Assembly: GCA_015295945.1 (NCBI GenBank)
Contig: DVED01000121.1
Span: 1-38,508, forward strand
Direction: 5' to 3'
Source: Oscillatoriales cyanobacterium M59_W2019_021
GTDB lineage: Bacteria; Cyanobacteriota; Cyanobacteriia; Cyanobacteriales; Geitlerinemataceae
Length of the DNA: 38,508 nucleotides
Numbering within the stretch: the first letter of the stretch is position 1; each line of letters opens with the position of its first letter. The translations under genes and the position numbers were made by a program. Positions 16,047 to 24,126 of the stretch are shown in pieces. The notes below the pieces were generated by a model. That model worked only from the letters and a program-made list of their open reading frames with translations. It made no database searches and was not told the DNA's origin.

Positions 16047-17378
16047 ATGGCACATATTGTCATCTTGGGAGCAGGTATTGGCGGATTGCCAACTGCTTAT
16101 GAATTGCGGCATTTGTTGCCGAAATCCCATCGCATCACCCTCATTTCAGACAATCCCAAATTTACGTTTATTCCCTCCCTGCCGTGGGTGGCGTTCGATT
16201 TAACTCCCCTAGACAAGATTCAACTAGATCTCAAACATCTTCTGCGGGGACGGGGTATCGATTGGGTGCAGGGGAAAGTCAGCGAGATCGATCCCCACTG
16301 TCAAACGATCGAAGTTGCCGGAGAAATCCTCAGTTACGACTACGCCGTCATTGCCACGGGAGCCTCGCTCGCCTTAGATGCCGTACCGGGATTGGGACCG
16401 GAGACGGGTTATACTCAATCCGTTTGCAATCCCCATCATGCGTTGTTGGCGAGAGCGGCTTGGCGCGAGTTTTTAGAGTATCCGGGTCCTCTCGTTGTGG
16501 GAGCCGTGCCGGGAGCGAGTTGTTTCGGACCTCTGTATGAGTTTGCTCTGCTGGCGGATTACGTGTTGCGGAAACGGGGATTGCGTCACCGGGTGCCGAT
16601 TTCTGTGGTGACGCCGGAACCCTATGCGGGTCATTTAGGCATTGGCGGCATGGCAAACTCTGCGGAACTCGTGACTCAAATGCTACGGCAGCGAGAAATT
16701 GAATGTATTGAAAATGCAGCGATTACCGAGATTAGTCGCCATCAAATTCACGTAGCGGGAGGTCGGATTTTGCCGTTTCAATACTCCATGGTACTTCCCC
16801 CATTTCAAGGTGCGGCATTTTTGCGATCGGCAAAAGGATTAACCGATGAAAAAGGATTCGTCCCGATTTTACCGACCTATCGACATCCCGACTTTCCGTC
16901 AATTTATAGCTTGGGCGTCGCCGTGCAATTAACGCCACCGGAAAAAACACCCATCCCTATTGGCGTTCCCAAAACCGGACAAATGACAGAAGCGATGGGC
17001 ATGGCGGTCGCGCATAATATTGCTAGGGAATTAGGCGCGATTTCAGATGCTCCCGTGACACCCACTTTGGAAGCCATTTGTATGGCAGATTTTGGCAACA
17101 CGGGAATTATTTTTATTGCCGCTCCGGTGTTACCCGACTTAGTGACGGGAAAACGGCGACAATCGATCGCGCGTCAGGGTCGGTGGGTGAGTTGGATCAA
17201 GATGGCGTTTGAGAAATTCTTTCTGATGAAAATGCGCTGGGGGATGTCCGTTCCCTGGTTCGAGCGTTGGGGTTTGCAAATTTTGGGTTTATCTTTAGTG
17301 GAACCCATTTCAGAGGAGTCGATCCCAGAGGTACAATTAGTTCCGGTTAATTCAGCATTACTGAAACGGAAAATCTAG
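16047..17378 (+). CDS. sqr: Sulfide:quinone oxidoreductase
   Basis: A 443-residue membrane-associated flavoprotein that oxidises sulfide to sulfane sulfur and reduces quinone. The N-terminal FAD motif is 'VILGAGIGGLPTAYEL'. The three catalytic cysteines are present: C127 ('SVCNPHH'), C159 ('GASCFGP') and C345 ('AICMADF'). 'GVPKTGQMTEAMGMAVAHNIA' and the amphipathic C-terminal end after 'VPWFERWGLQ' fit cyanobacterial SQRs. I chose ATG 16047 because GGAG (16035-16038) is eight bases before it; ATG 16041 is too close. It leads a rightward run with the DUF3122 and SulP genes. Confidence 0.94.
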   Translation: MAHIVILGAGIGGLPTAYELRHLLPKSHRITLISDNPKFTFIPSLPWVAFDLTPLDKIQLDLKHLLRGRGIDWVQGKVSEIDPHCQTIEVAGEILSYDYAVIATGASLALDAVPGLGPETGYTQSVCNPHHALLARAAWREFLEYPGPLVVGAVPGASCFGPLYEFALLADYVLRKRGLRHRVPISVVTPEPYAGHLGIGGMANSAELVTQMLRQREIECIENAAITEISRHQIHVAGGRILPFQYSMVLPPFQGAAFLRSAKGLTDEKGFVPILPTYRHPDFPSIYSLGVAVQLTPPEKTPIPIGVPKTGQMTEAMGMAVAHNIARELGAISDAPVTPTLEAICMADFGNTGIIFIAAPVLPDLVTGKRRQSIARQGRWVSWIKMAFEKFFLMKMRWGMSVPWFERWGLQILGLSLVEPISEESIPEVQLVPVNSALLKRKI

Positions 17379-17429
17379 ATAATCGTAACAACGAGCGATA
17401 GTTGCTGTTAAGAGCCAAAGGATAAGACC

Positions 17430-17963
17430 GTGAAATCAAGTTTAATAAAAGATCGAATTCGACGAATTTTATCCCTGATATTACTCGCGGTAACGATCGC
17501 GATTTTAATGTGTGTGGGAGTTGGGACATTTAACCTTCCCTCGGCTGCGGCGGCAATTCAAGTTTTGGAAGAATCCCCCGATCGCATCCTGTATCAATCC
17601 AGACACAAATTTCAAGACAATCGGGGGAATGCTTGGCAAGTCGTATTTTTCAAACGGGTTGAAGCGGACGAATCTCCGAGTCTTAATTTACGGCTGGTGG
17701 CTTTTCCAGGGACAGCCGATTTTGCCCATCCCCAGCCTTTGAAAATTAAAACCAAAACCGGGAAACAGTTTGAGGCAGAAGATCTCTTTGCTGAGGCAGC
17801 ACCGACTGCCAACGTCGGTCAATATAATTTGGAAAATATCTTAGATCGATTGCCCAGCTTTGCCTCGATCGATCTCGTGACGACGATGAAGGACGATCGA
17901 ACGGTAGCGCTCAAAATCCCGTCAGAAGTCATTTTAGAATGGCAAACCATTGCGGGTTATTAA
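17430..17963 (+). CDS. DUF3122 secreted protein
   Basis: A 177-residue protein with a signal peptide or anchor at about 10-42 ('ILSLILLAVTIAILMCVGV', then 'PSAAAAI'). The mature part matches the cyanobacterial DUF3122 pattern: 'ILYQSRHKFQDNRGNAWQVVFFKRV', 'LRLVAFPG', 'AHPQPLKI', 'NVGQYNLENIL' and the closing 'VILEWQTI'. Function unknown. It lies 51 bases after sqr and 26 before the SulP gene, so it is likely an exported accessory of this operon. I recall a similar sqr-hypothetical-transporter order in the Synechocystis suo operon, which needs checking. Confidence 0.82.
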   Translation: MKSSLIKDRIRRILSLILLAVTIAILMCVGVGTFNLPSAAAAIQVLEESPDRILYQSRHKFQDNRGNAWQVVFFKRVEADESPSLNLRLVAFPGTADFAHPQPLKIKTKTGKQFEAEDLFAEAAPTANVGQYNLENILDRLPSFASIDLVTTMKDDRTVALKIPSEVILEWQTIAGY

Positions 17964-17989
17964 TAACGAGATCGAGAGGGTAAAAATCG

Positions 17990-19780
17990 ATGACGTTTAA
18001 ATCTCTGATCGATTCGATTCTGGAAAAATTGCAAGTCGATCGATTAAAGCGTTACATTCCCATTCCCGAATGGTTATTTCGCTATCAATCGGAATATCTA
18101 GTTGGGGATATTATCGCGGGGATTATCGTCACCAGTTTGCTCGTTCCGCAAAGTATGGCATACGCACTGCTGGCGGGATTGCCTCCTCAAATTGGACTCT
18201 ATGCGAGTATGCTGCCGGCGATACTCTATCCGTTGCTGGGTAGCAGTCGGGTTTTAGCAGTGGGTCCGGCGGCAGTGGACTCGCTGATGGTAGCAACGGC
18301 ACTGGGAAAACTCGAACCGCAAAATACGCCAGAGTATCTTATTCTTGCACTAACCCTCACATTTTTAATTGGCTGTATTGAAATCTTAATGGGCGTGTTG
18401 CGGTTGGGTTTTTTAGTCAATTTTCTCAGTCATGCGGTTATTTCCGGGTTCATTAGTGGTGCAGCAACGATTATTGCGATCGGTCAAATCAAGCATTTAT
18501 TCGGCTTAAAAATTTCCAATACAGAATCGCTCTTCACCTTAGTTCTATCCATTTTTAGAACGATTGATCGCACCAATTGGGTTGCTTTAGGTTTGGGATT
18601 GGGAAGTATTGCAATTTTGCTATTTTTTAATTATCCACTAGTCAAATGGCTCAAACGACGAAGATGGAGCGATCGAGCGATTCTTCCTGTTTCTAAAAGT
18701 GCGCCATTACTAGTGGTTATCGTCGGGACATTATTAGTTTGGGCATTGCATCTTGATCGTGCAGCAGGCGTAAAAGTTGTGGGAGATATTCCTTCGGGAT
18801 TGCCTCATTTTAGTTTTCCGATCTTCGATTTATCCACTTTAGAAACTCTTTTACCGATCGCATTAGCTATTAGTTTAGTCGGTTATTTAGAAGGTTTTGC
18901 CGGAGCCCAATCTTTAGCTCGAAAACGACGAGAAAAGGTGAGTGCGAATCGAGAATTTATCGCGCTGGGTGTTGCTAATTTAGGAGCGGCTTTTAGCGGG
19001 GGGTATCCAGTAACGGGAGGTCTCGGTCGATCGGTGGTGAATTTTGCAGCGGGTGCGAATACTGGACTGGCATCGATAATTACGGGACTTTTAGTTATTG
19101 TCATCGTGATGTTTCTCACGCCAATGTTTTATTTTTTGCCCCAAACTTGCTTGGCAGCAATTATTATTATTGCCGTTTATAAACTTATCGATCTTGCCAC
19201 ATTTCGGCGAATGTGGTTATACGATAAAGCTGATGCAATCGCCTGGTTGACGACTTTTATTGCTGTTCTATTTGTGGGTGTCGAAAAGGGAATCTTGTTG
19301 GGAGCGATTGTGGCGTTAGTTCTGCATTTGTGGCGCACGAGTCATCCCCACATCGCGATCGTCGGACGTTTGGGAGAGACCGAACATTTTCGCAACGTGC
19401 TGCGGTACGACGTGAAAACTAGCCCCCAAGTTTTAGCCATTCGCGTGGATGAAAGTTTGTACTTTGCCAATGCAAAATATTTAGAAACGTATATTTTCAA
19501 TGCGATCGCCAATCGCGAAGCGACTCCGTTGGAGTATCGCCCGGACGTGAAAAAGATTTTACTGGTATGCAGTGCAATTAATCTTATCGATGCGAGTGCC
19601 TTAGAAATTTTAGAAAGCCTGATTTTTGACCTGAGACTGTTGGGAATTCAATTTTATATGTCTGAAGTCAAAGGACCGGTGATGGATAAGTTGAGAAAAA
19701 TTGGGTTTGTCGATTATTTAGGAGAAGAGCGAATCTTCTTATCGACCGATCGAGCCATGCGCGAATTAGCTGGGATTTAG
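17990..19780 (+). CDS. SulP-family anion transporter with STAS domain
   Basis: A 596-residue transporter with a long multi-spanning part (about 30-430). It starts with the family signature 'DIIAGIIVTSLLVPQSMAYALLAGLPPQIGLYAS' at 37-70 and ends in a cytosolic STAS domain (about 470-590, 'CSAINLIDASALEILESL'). SulP proteins carry sulfate, bicarbonate or other anions. Following sqr by one gene, it could export or import oxidised sulfur; direction and substrate are not visible. The 'INLIDASALEIL' site has Ser where STAS phosphorylation residues lie. The 3' end overlaps an antisense gene remnant. Confidence 0.92.
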   Translation: MTFKSLIDSILEKLQVDRLKRYIPIPEWLFRYQSEYLVGDIIAGIIVTSLLVPQSMAYALLAGLPPQIGLYASMLPAILYPLLGSSRVLAVGPAAVDSLMVATALGKLEPQNTPEYLILALTLTFLIGCIEILMGVLRLGFLVNFLSHAVISGFISGAATIIAIGQIKHLFGLKISNTESLFTLVLSIFRTIDRTNWVALGLGLGSIAILLFFNYPLVKWLKRRRWSDRAILPVSKSAPLLVVIVGTLLVWALHLDRAAGVKVVGDIPSGLPHFSFPIFDLSTLETLLPIALAISLVGYLEGFAGAQSLARKRREKVSANREFIALGVANLGAAFSGGYPVTGGLGRSVVNFAAGANTGLASIITGLLVIVIVMFLTPMFYFLPQTCLAAIIIIAVYKLIDLATFRRMWLYDKADAIAWLTTFIAVLFVGVEKGILLGAIVALVLHLWRTSHPHIAIVGRLGETEHFRNVLRYDVKTSPQVLAIRVDESLYFANAKYLETYIFNAIANREATPLEYRPDVKKILLVCSAINLIDASALEILESLIFDLRLLGIQFYMSEVKGPVMDKLRKIGFVDYLGEERIFLSTDRAMRELAGI

Positions 19781-19957
19781 CGCAGGAAAATCACTCGATC
19801 GCATACGATCTTCGACCATCGTCACTTCTCTGGCTTCGAGTAACGACCAATCTCGGCGGACGTTATCGAGATAGCGATCGATGTAAGATTCGCGATTTTC
19901 CCCAGAAGAGCGAATGGCATCGATTAAGATCAAAGGATGGGTTAGGGTTTTGACATC
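19766..19957 (-). pseudogene. C-terminal remnant of an unidentified gene
   Basis: On the minus strand 63 codons stay open from after a TGA (19958-19960) to TAA (19766-19768). The protein-like sequence includes 'ILIDAIRSSGENRES' and 'LLEAREVTMVEDRMRSS' and uses codons as its neighbours do. No start or ribosome binding site is visible, and a palindromic repeat lies directly upstream where the 5' part should be. It overlaps the SulP 3' end by 15 bases. I do not recognise the family. Confidence 0.45.
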
Positions 19958-19992
19958 TCACTGGTCACTGGAAGTCGCGCCTACAGAAACCC

Positions 19993-20061
19993 AGTCCGCC
20001 TTCGCGGACTCTCTAAACCCGCGAAGGCGGGTTTAGCCACTGTCGCAGCGGTTTCAACCGC
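19993..20061. repeat. Cluster of three hairpins (REP-like)
   Basis: Three palindromes follow each other: agtccgc-cttc-gcggact (19993-20010), a perfect nine-pair taaacccgc-gaag-gcgggttta (20014-20035), and gcggtt-tc-aaccgc (20048-20061). The first two are partly inverted copies of each other. The third holds the TGA stop codon of the LCP gene. It probably also acts as transcription end or 3' stabiliser. Confidence 0.75.
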
Positions 20062-21406
20062 CTCGCTTGCTTTCAATTTTAAATTGTGCGGGGTTGAAAT
20101 CTTCTCCCAAACGAATGGTTAAATCCGAACCCACATCTCCTGTAGAATCCGTGACAATTTGACCGAATCCCAACAGTTCTTGAAGGAATTGAGCGCCTTT
20201 GAGATCGCCTTGCTGGACGATAATTTGAGTTTGTCGCGGTCGATCGAGCCAAGACTCCGAAAGGTAAACCCCCTGCGCTCCTTTGGATGCTAAATAAGCT
20301 TGCAACTGCTCTCCCTCTTTGGGGTTGGAGGTGGGATTTTGGATGGCAACGCGCAAGGTGGCCAGCACTCGTTCGGGGTTGAGTCGGTATTGCGATCGCG
20401 CGTCGTTGTCAGTTTCGATCGGCTGTTGGAAATAGTCGGCGAGAATGCGATCGCGTCCTACCGGATCGATCGTCCAATCCCCATCAGTTTCCGCATCGCC
20501 GAAGCGACCGGGTAATATTACCATTTTCAGGCGATCGGCATCGACGTGTAAACCAAACTCCACCAACGCCATCATTTCCGGCACGGTTAAATCCGTATCC
20601 AAATATTTTTGGACGATGCGAATGGCTTCCGGCAGGTGCGGCAATACCGTAGGATGGGTGAGGCGCGATCGCAATGCTTGGATTAACGCTTGCTGGCGCT
20701 GTACCCGACCGATATCGCCATACGCACCTTGACGAAACCGGGAAAATTGTTCCGCTTGCGTGCCGTTGAGGATTTGCCATCCCGGTTTGAGGTCGATTTT
20801 GAGTTGTTGCGTACGATCGGTATAGGACATGGCACTAGGAACGAACACTTCGACCCCCCCCACCGCGTCCACCACTTCCCGCAACGCTTGGGTATTGATG
20901 CGAACGTAGCGATCGATCTCGATGCCGCCGAGGAGTTGTGCGATCGTTTCCTTCGCCAGTTCGCTACCGCCTTCGTAATTCGCCAAATTCGCCTTCGCCA
21001 ATCCCACGCCGGGAATTTCCGTCGGCGTATCGCGAGGAATCGACAGCAGCGACATCGACTCGTCTTCGGGATCGAACCGCAGCAGCAAAATCGTATCGCT
21101 GTGACCGGAAAACCGATCGTCAGCCCCCTCAATCCCGTCCACACCTAGGATTAAAATATGAATCGGTCGAGTGAGTTGGTAGCCGAAACCGCGATCGCGC
21201 TTCACTTCAGTTTGGACGAAGGATTTGGGAGACGGCAGCACCCAAGCGGCGATCGCTCCCAGGGTAGCAGACGCCATCACGGCAACGGTCAATCCCACTC
21301 CCCACCACACCCATCGGCTAAAATCGAGATTCGTCCTTCTCGTTTTGACTGCCACAGAAGGCGTACCTACCGTTGAAGTTGGAGATGCAGAATGTCTGGC
21401 TATCAC
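20054..21406 (-). CDS. LytR-CpsA-Psr (LCP) family ligase
   Basis: A 450-residue protein with a short cytosolic N-terminus, one membrane segment (about 33-55) and an extracytoplasmic LCP domain (about 80-260). Visible LCP motifs are 'ILILGVDGIEG', 'HSDTILLLRFDPEDESMSLLSIPRDT', 'ALREVVDAVGGVEVFV' and 'QFSRFRQGAYGDIGRVQRQQALI', carrying the conserved Asp and Arg residues that bind the polyprenyl pyrophosphate. A LytR_C-type domain follows (about 350-440). These enzymes attach glycopolymers to peptidoglycan; in cyanobacteria they may attach sheath or envelope polysaccharides. Confidence 0.92.
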   Translation of the reverse strand: MIARHSASPTSTVGTPSVAVKTRRTNLDFSRWVWWGVGLTVAVMASATLGAIAAWVLPSPKSFVQTEVKRDRGFGYQLTRPIHILILGVDGIEGADDRFSGHSDTILLLRFDPEDESMSLLSIPRDTPTEIPGVGLAKANLANYEGGSELAKETIAQLLGGIEIDRYVRINTQALREVVDAVGGVEVFVPSAMSYTDRTQQLKIDLKPGWQILNGTQAEQFSRFRQGAYGDIGRVQRQQALIQALRSRLTHPTVLPHLPEAIRIVQKYLDTDLTVPEMMALVEFGLHVDADRLKMVILPGRFGDAETDGDWTIDPVGRDRILADYFQQPIETDNDARSQYRLNPERVLATLRVAIQNPTSNPKEGEQLQAYLASKGAQGVYLSESWLDRPRQTQIIVQQGDLKGAQFLQELLGFGQIVTDSTGDVGSDLTIRLGEDFNPAQFKIESKRGG

Positions 21407-21453
21407 GGTCTTGACCCCGATCGCAGTTCTCGTCGCTTTTGCATGATAGTGCC

Positions 21454-22005
21454 ATGTTCGATCGAAAGCTAGGTGTTAGGGTGCAAACCCCCCGCGTTGC
21501 GTCCCCCAAGTTAGACTGTACCCGACTGCGAGACTTGCTGGCGGCGGCACGATGGCAGGATGCCGACGCAGAAACCCGGCGTCTGATGGTGCGAGCGATC
21601 GATTTGCCGGAGGAAGCGTATTTTACCGAACGCGAATTTCTCCAATTTCCCCAGAAATCGCTATCGATTCTCGATCGCCTGTGGCGTGACTATAGCGGCG
21701 ATCGCTTCGGCTTTAGCATCCAGAACCAAATTTGGCGGCAAATCGGCGGCTGGCATCCGGATGCCAACTACGACACCTGGTTGCAATTCGGTCGGCAAGT
21801 GGGTTGGTTGCGTGGCTGCTGGCTATCTCCAGAGGAACTCACCTTCGACTTGAACGCACCCGCCGGACATCTTCCCGCCGCTTGGACGGAAGAATTCGAG
21901 TTAGGAGAGATCGCGCTGAGTTTGTGGGCGCGGATGGAGACGTTTGTATTCAATGAGACAATATACTGTGGGGATCGAGCGGATTCCCCGAATCCGCCGC
22001 CATAG
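21454..22005 (+). CDS. GUN4 domain-containing protein
   Basis: A 183-residue protein whose residues 22-145 form a GUN4 domain: 'LRDLLAAARWQDADAETRRLM', 'LDRLWRDYSGDRFGFSIQNQIW', 'FGRQVGWLRGCWLSPEELTFDLNAPAGHLP'. GUN4 proper binds porphyrins and stimulates Mg-chelatase; cyanobacteria have many extra GUN4-domain proteins of unknown role. I chose ATG 21454 over TTG 21439. It is divergent from the LCP gene by 47 bases and 31 bases before egtD, so the two rightward genes may be cotranscribed. Confidence 0.88.
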   Translation: MFDRKLGVRVQTPRVASPKLDCTRLRDLLAAARWQDADAETRRLMVRAIDLPEEAYFTEREFLQFPQKSLSILDRLWRDYSGDRFGFSIQNQIWRQIGGWHPDANYDTWLQFGRQVGWLRGCWLSPEELTFDLNAPAGHLPAAWTEEFELGEIALSLWARMETFVFNETIYCGDRADSPNPPP

Positions 22006-22036
22006 CACCCCATTGCTCCATCTCAATCCAGAATCG

Positions 22037-23074
22037 ATGCAAGTTTCAAAGCTTTCGCCTGCCAATGTCGCTCCTCAAACTGCTTGCCGTGTTGGAGAAC
22101 GCTTACAATTAGAGTTCCTCCGGTCACCCGATCGCCCTTCGCCGCAAACTGAAGGACGCGACGTGGTTGAGGGGTTGTGCCAAACCCCGAAATCCGTTCC
22201 ACCTCGCTACTTCTACGACGATCGCGGATCGCAACTGTTCGAGGAAATTTGTCACTTACCGGAATACTACCCCACTCGCACGGAAACGGCAATTCTGCGC
22301 AACTGTGCCGGAGAAATTGCCCGCCTGACCGGACCGTGCGAATTAGTGGAATTGGGCAGCGGCAGTTCGACGAAAACCCGCTTGTTGTTGGATGCGTATT
22401 CTCAGTGGGGACAGTCGGCTCGTTACGTTCCCATCGACGTCAGCGGCGGTATTTTGGAGTCGAGCGCTCGCAGTTTGCTGGCGGAATATCCCCATCTTCA
22501 AGTGTGCGGTTTGGTGGGGACTTACGAGGCGGCTCTGTCCCATTTGCAGCCGACGACGATGCCAACCCGGACGATCGCCTTTCTCGGCAGCACGTTGGGA
22601 AATCTGACTCCGGAAGAGTGCGATCGCTTTTTCGCGCAAGTTTCCGAAGTGCTGCAACCGGGCGAGTATTTTCTGTTAGGAATCGATTTGCAAAAACCGA
22701 TCGAGATTTTAGAAGCGGCATATAACGATGCCAGCGGCGTAACCGCAGAATTCAACTTAAATATGCTGCGCCATCTCAACCATCGTTTTCAGGGCAATTT
22801 CGATCTCGACGGCTTCGAGCATCGGGCATTTTATAACGAAGATTCGCACCAAATTGAAATGCACTTATGCAGTCGGCGATCGCAATCGGTCTGTTTGTCG
22901 GACTTGGATCTCTCTATTAACTTTGCCCCTGGAGAAACGATGCTCACGGAAATTTCCCGCAAGTTCGACTTAGCCCAAATGCAGGAGTATTTGAAAAAAC
23001 GCGAACTTCTGACAGTGGGGGTTTGGTGCGATCGAAATGATTGGTTTGGCGTCTTGTTGTGCCAGCGGCATTAG
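22037..23074 (+). CDS. egtD: L-histidine N-alpha-methyltransferase
   Basis: A 345-residue SAM-dependent methyltransferase that converts histidine to hercynine, the first step of ergothioneine synthesis. The family signature 'PPRYFYDDRGSQLFEEI' lies at 55-71 and 'PEYYPTRTE' at 75-83. The SAM loop 'VELGSGSSTKTRLLLDA' is at 104-120, and 'IAFLGSTLGNLTPEE' follows. I chose ATG 22037; an upstream in-frame start overlaps the GUN4 gene. No egtB sulfoxide synthase lies nearby, although it is the usual partner, so it must be elsewhere or the enzyme acts differently here. Confidence 0.93.
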   Translation: MQVSKLSPANVAPQTACRVGERLQLEFLRSPDRPSPQTEGRDVVEGLCQTPKSVPPRYFYDDRGSQLFEEICHLPEYYPTRTETAILRNCAGEIARLTGPCELVELGSGSSTKTRLLLDAYSQWGQSARYVPIDVSGGILESSARSLLAEYPHLQVCGLVGTYEAALSHLQPTTMPTRTIAFLGSTLGNLTPEECDRFFAQVSEVLQPGEYFLLGIDLQKPIEILEAAYNDASGVTAEFNLNMLRHLNHRFQGNFDLDGFEHRAFYNEDSHQIEMHLCSRRSQSVCLSDLDLSINFAPGETMLTEISRKFDLAQMQEYLKKRELLTVGVWCDRNDWFGVLLCQRH

Positions 23075-23119
23075 AAATCAAGATCGCCAAGACTATCACT
23101 TGAGTTTAAACAACTGACT

Positions 23120-23208
23120 TTAGGGGCTTTCCCCTAAATGTGGTGGGCAACGGCGGATTGGCAGCGGATATTGGGGAATCAGATCGCGCTCTCGCCGCCA
23201 TAGCCCAC
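23120..23208. repeat. Palindromic spacer element
   Basis: A hairpin TTAGGGG-cttt-CCCCTAA (23120-23137) is followed by a longer inverted pair, 23143-23156 (gtgggcaacggcgg) and 23195-23208 (ccgccatagcccac), pairing at 12 of 14 positions. It lies between the converging egtD and TPR genes and may serve as terminator; no T-run is present. MITE-like. Confidence 0.6.
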
Positions 23209-23222
23209 CCTACAGGAGCTAG

Positions 23223-24041
23223 CTAAGAAATGTTTAGAAACTTCTCCAGGGCGATCGCCATAGCTGGGGGCCAACGGCGAATTTTAGCAACCCATTCGAT
23301 ATCTTTGTAACGCGGATCTAAGCCCACAGCAGCCACCCAATTACTTTCGGCTTCCCCAATTTTGCCCTCACTCCAGAGAACGGCGGTGAGGGCAGCACGA
23401 ACGTCGGCGAATTGGGGGTATTTCCGCGCTAGATTTTTGAAATTTCGCAGGGCTTCGGCAGTATCGCCGAGTTGGTAGAGCATCAAAGCATAGTTGGTGC
23501 GGGCAATGCCCAGACGAGGTTCTAATTCTGCCGCTTTTTGGTAGTCGGCAACCGCTCCTTCCCAGTCTTGCAATCCGGCTTTAGCGTTGCCTCGATTGTT
23601 GTAGGCGGCGGCGTCGTCGGGTGCGAGTTCCAAAACGCGATCGTAGTCGGCGAGAGCTTGGGAAAATTCGCCCAATCTTTCGTAAGCTGCCCCCCGATTG
23701 AGGTAAGCATCGGGAAGATTCGGTGCGAGTTCGATGGCGCGATCGTAATCGGCGATCGCTAATCCTAACTGGTTTTGACCCGCCCGGATGTTACCGCGAT
23801 TGCTCCACAGGGCTGGATTGTCCGGAAAGCGATCGATCGCTTCGCTCCAAAATCGATCGGCACTAGCCAAATCGCCGTTATTAAACGCCCGAGTGGCATC
23901 CTTTGCCAGTTGTTCTAGCTGATTCAATGAATCTCGAGAAATGGTAATTGGATCTGGCGCTAAGGCAGGTATGAAATGACCGAAGGCTGTGGTAACGGAA
24001 ACGAGAACCGAACTCAACCAAGCGAACAGTAAAGCGAGCAT
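23223..24041 (-). CDS. Tetratricopeptide repeat protein, exported
   Basis: A 272-residue protein with an N-terminal hydrophobic signal (about 1-20, 'LALLFAWLSSVLVSVTTAFG') and four to five TPR units from about residue 45 to 205. 'ALWSNRGNIRAGQNQLGLAIADYDRAIELAP' and 'AYLNRGAAYERLGEFSQALADYDRVLELAP' are near-consensus copies. TPRs are protein-binding scaffolds; the predicted location is lumen or periplasm. The end ('EWVAKIRRWPPAMAIALEKFLNIS') resembles cyanobacterial TPR proteins of unknown function. No partner gene is obvious. Confidence 0.86.
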   Translation of the reverse strand: MLALLFAWLSSVLVSVTTAFGHFIPALAPDPITISRDSLNQLEQLAKDATRAFNNGDLASADRFWSEAIDRFPDNPALWSNRGNIRAGQNQLGLAIADYDRAIELAPNLPDAYLNRGAAYERLGEFSQALADYDRVLELAPDDAAAYNNRGNAKAGLQDWEGAVADYQKAAELEPRLGIARTNYALMLYQLGDTAEALRNFKNLARKYPQFADVRAALTAVLWSEGKIGEAESNWVAAVGLDPRYKDIEWVAKIRRWPPAMAIALEKFLNIS

Positions 24042-24126
24042 CTTTATGAGTGATTGGGATGTTCTTGGGCTGAATATTAAATTAGTTTAAAATAGATTCT
24101 GGCAAGATAGGGTTGCCCACTGGGTT

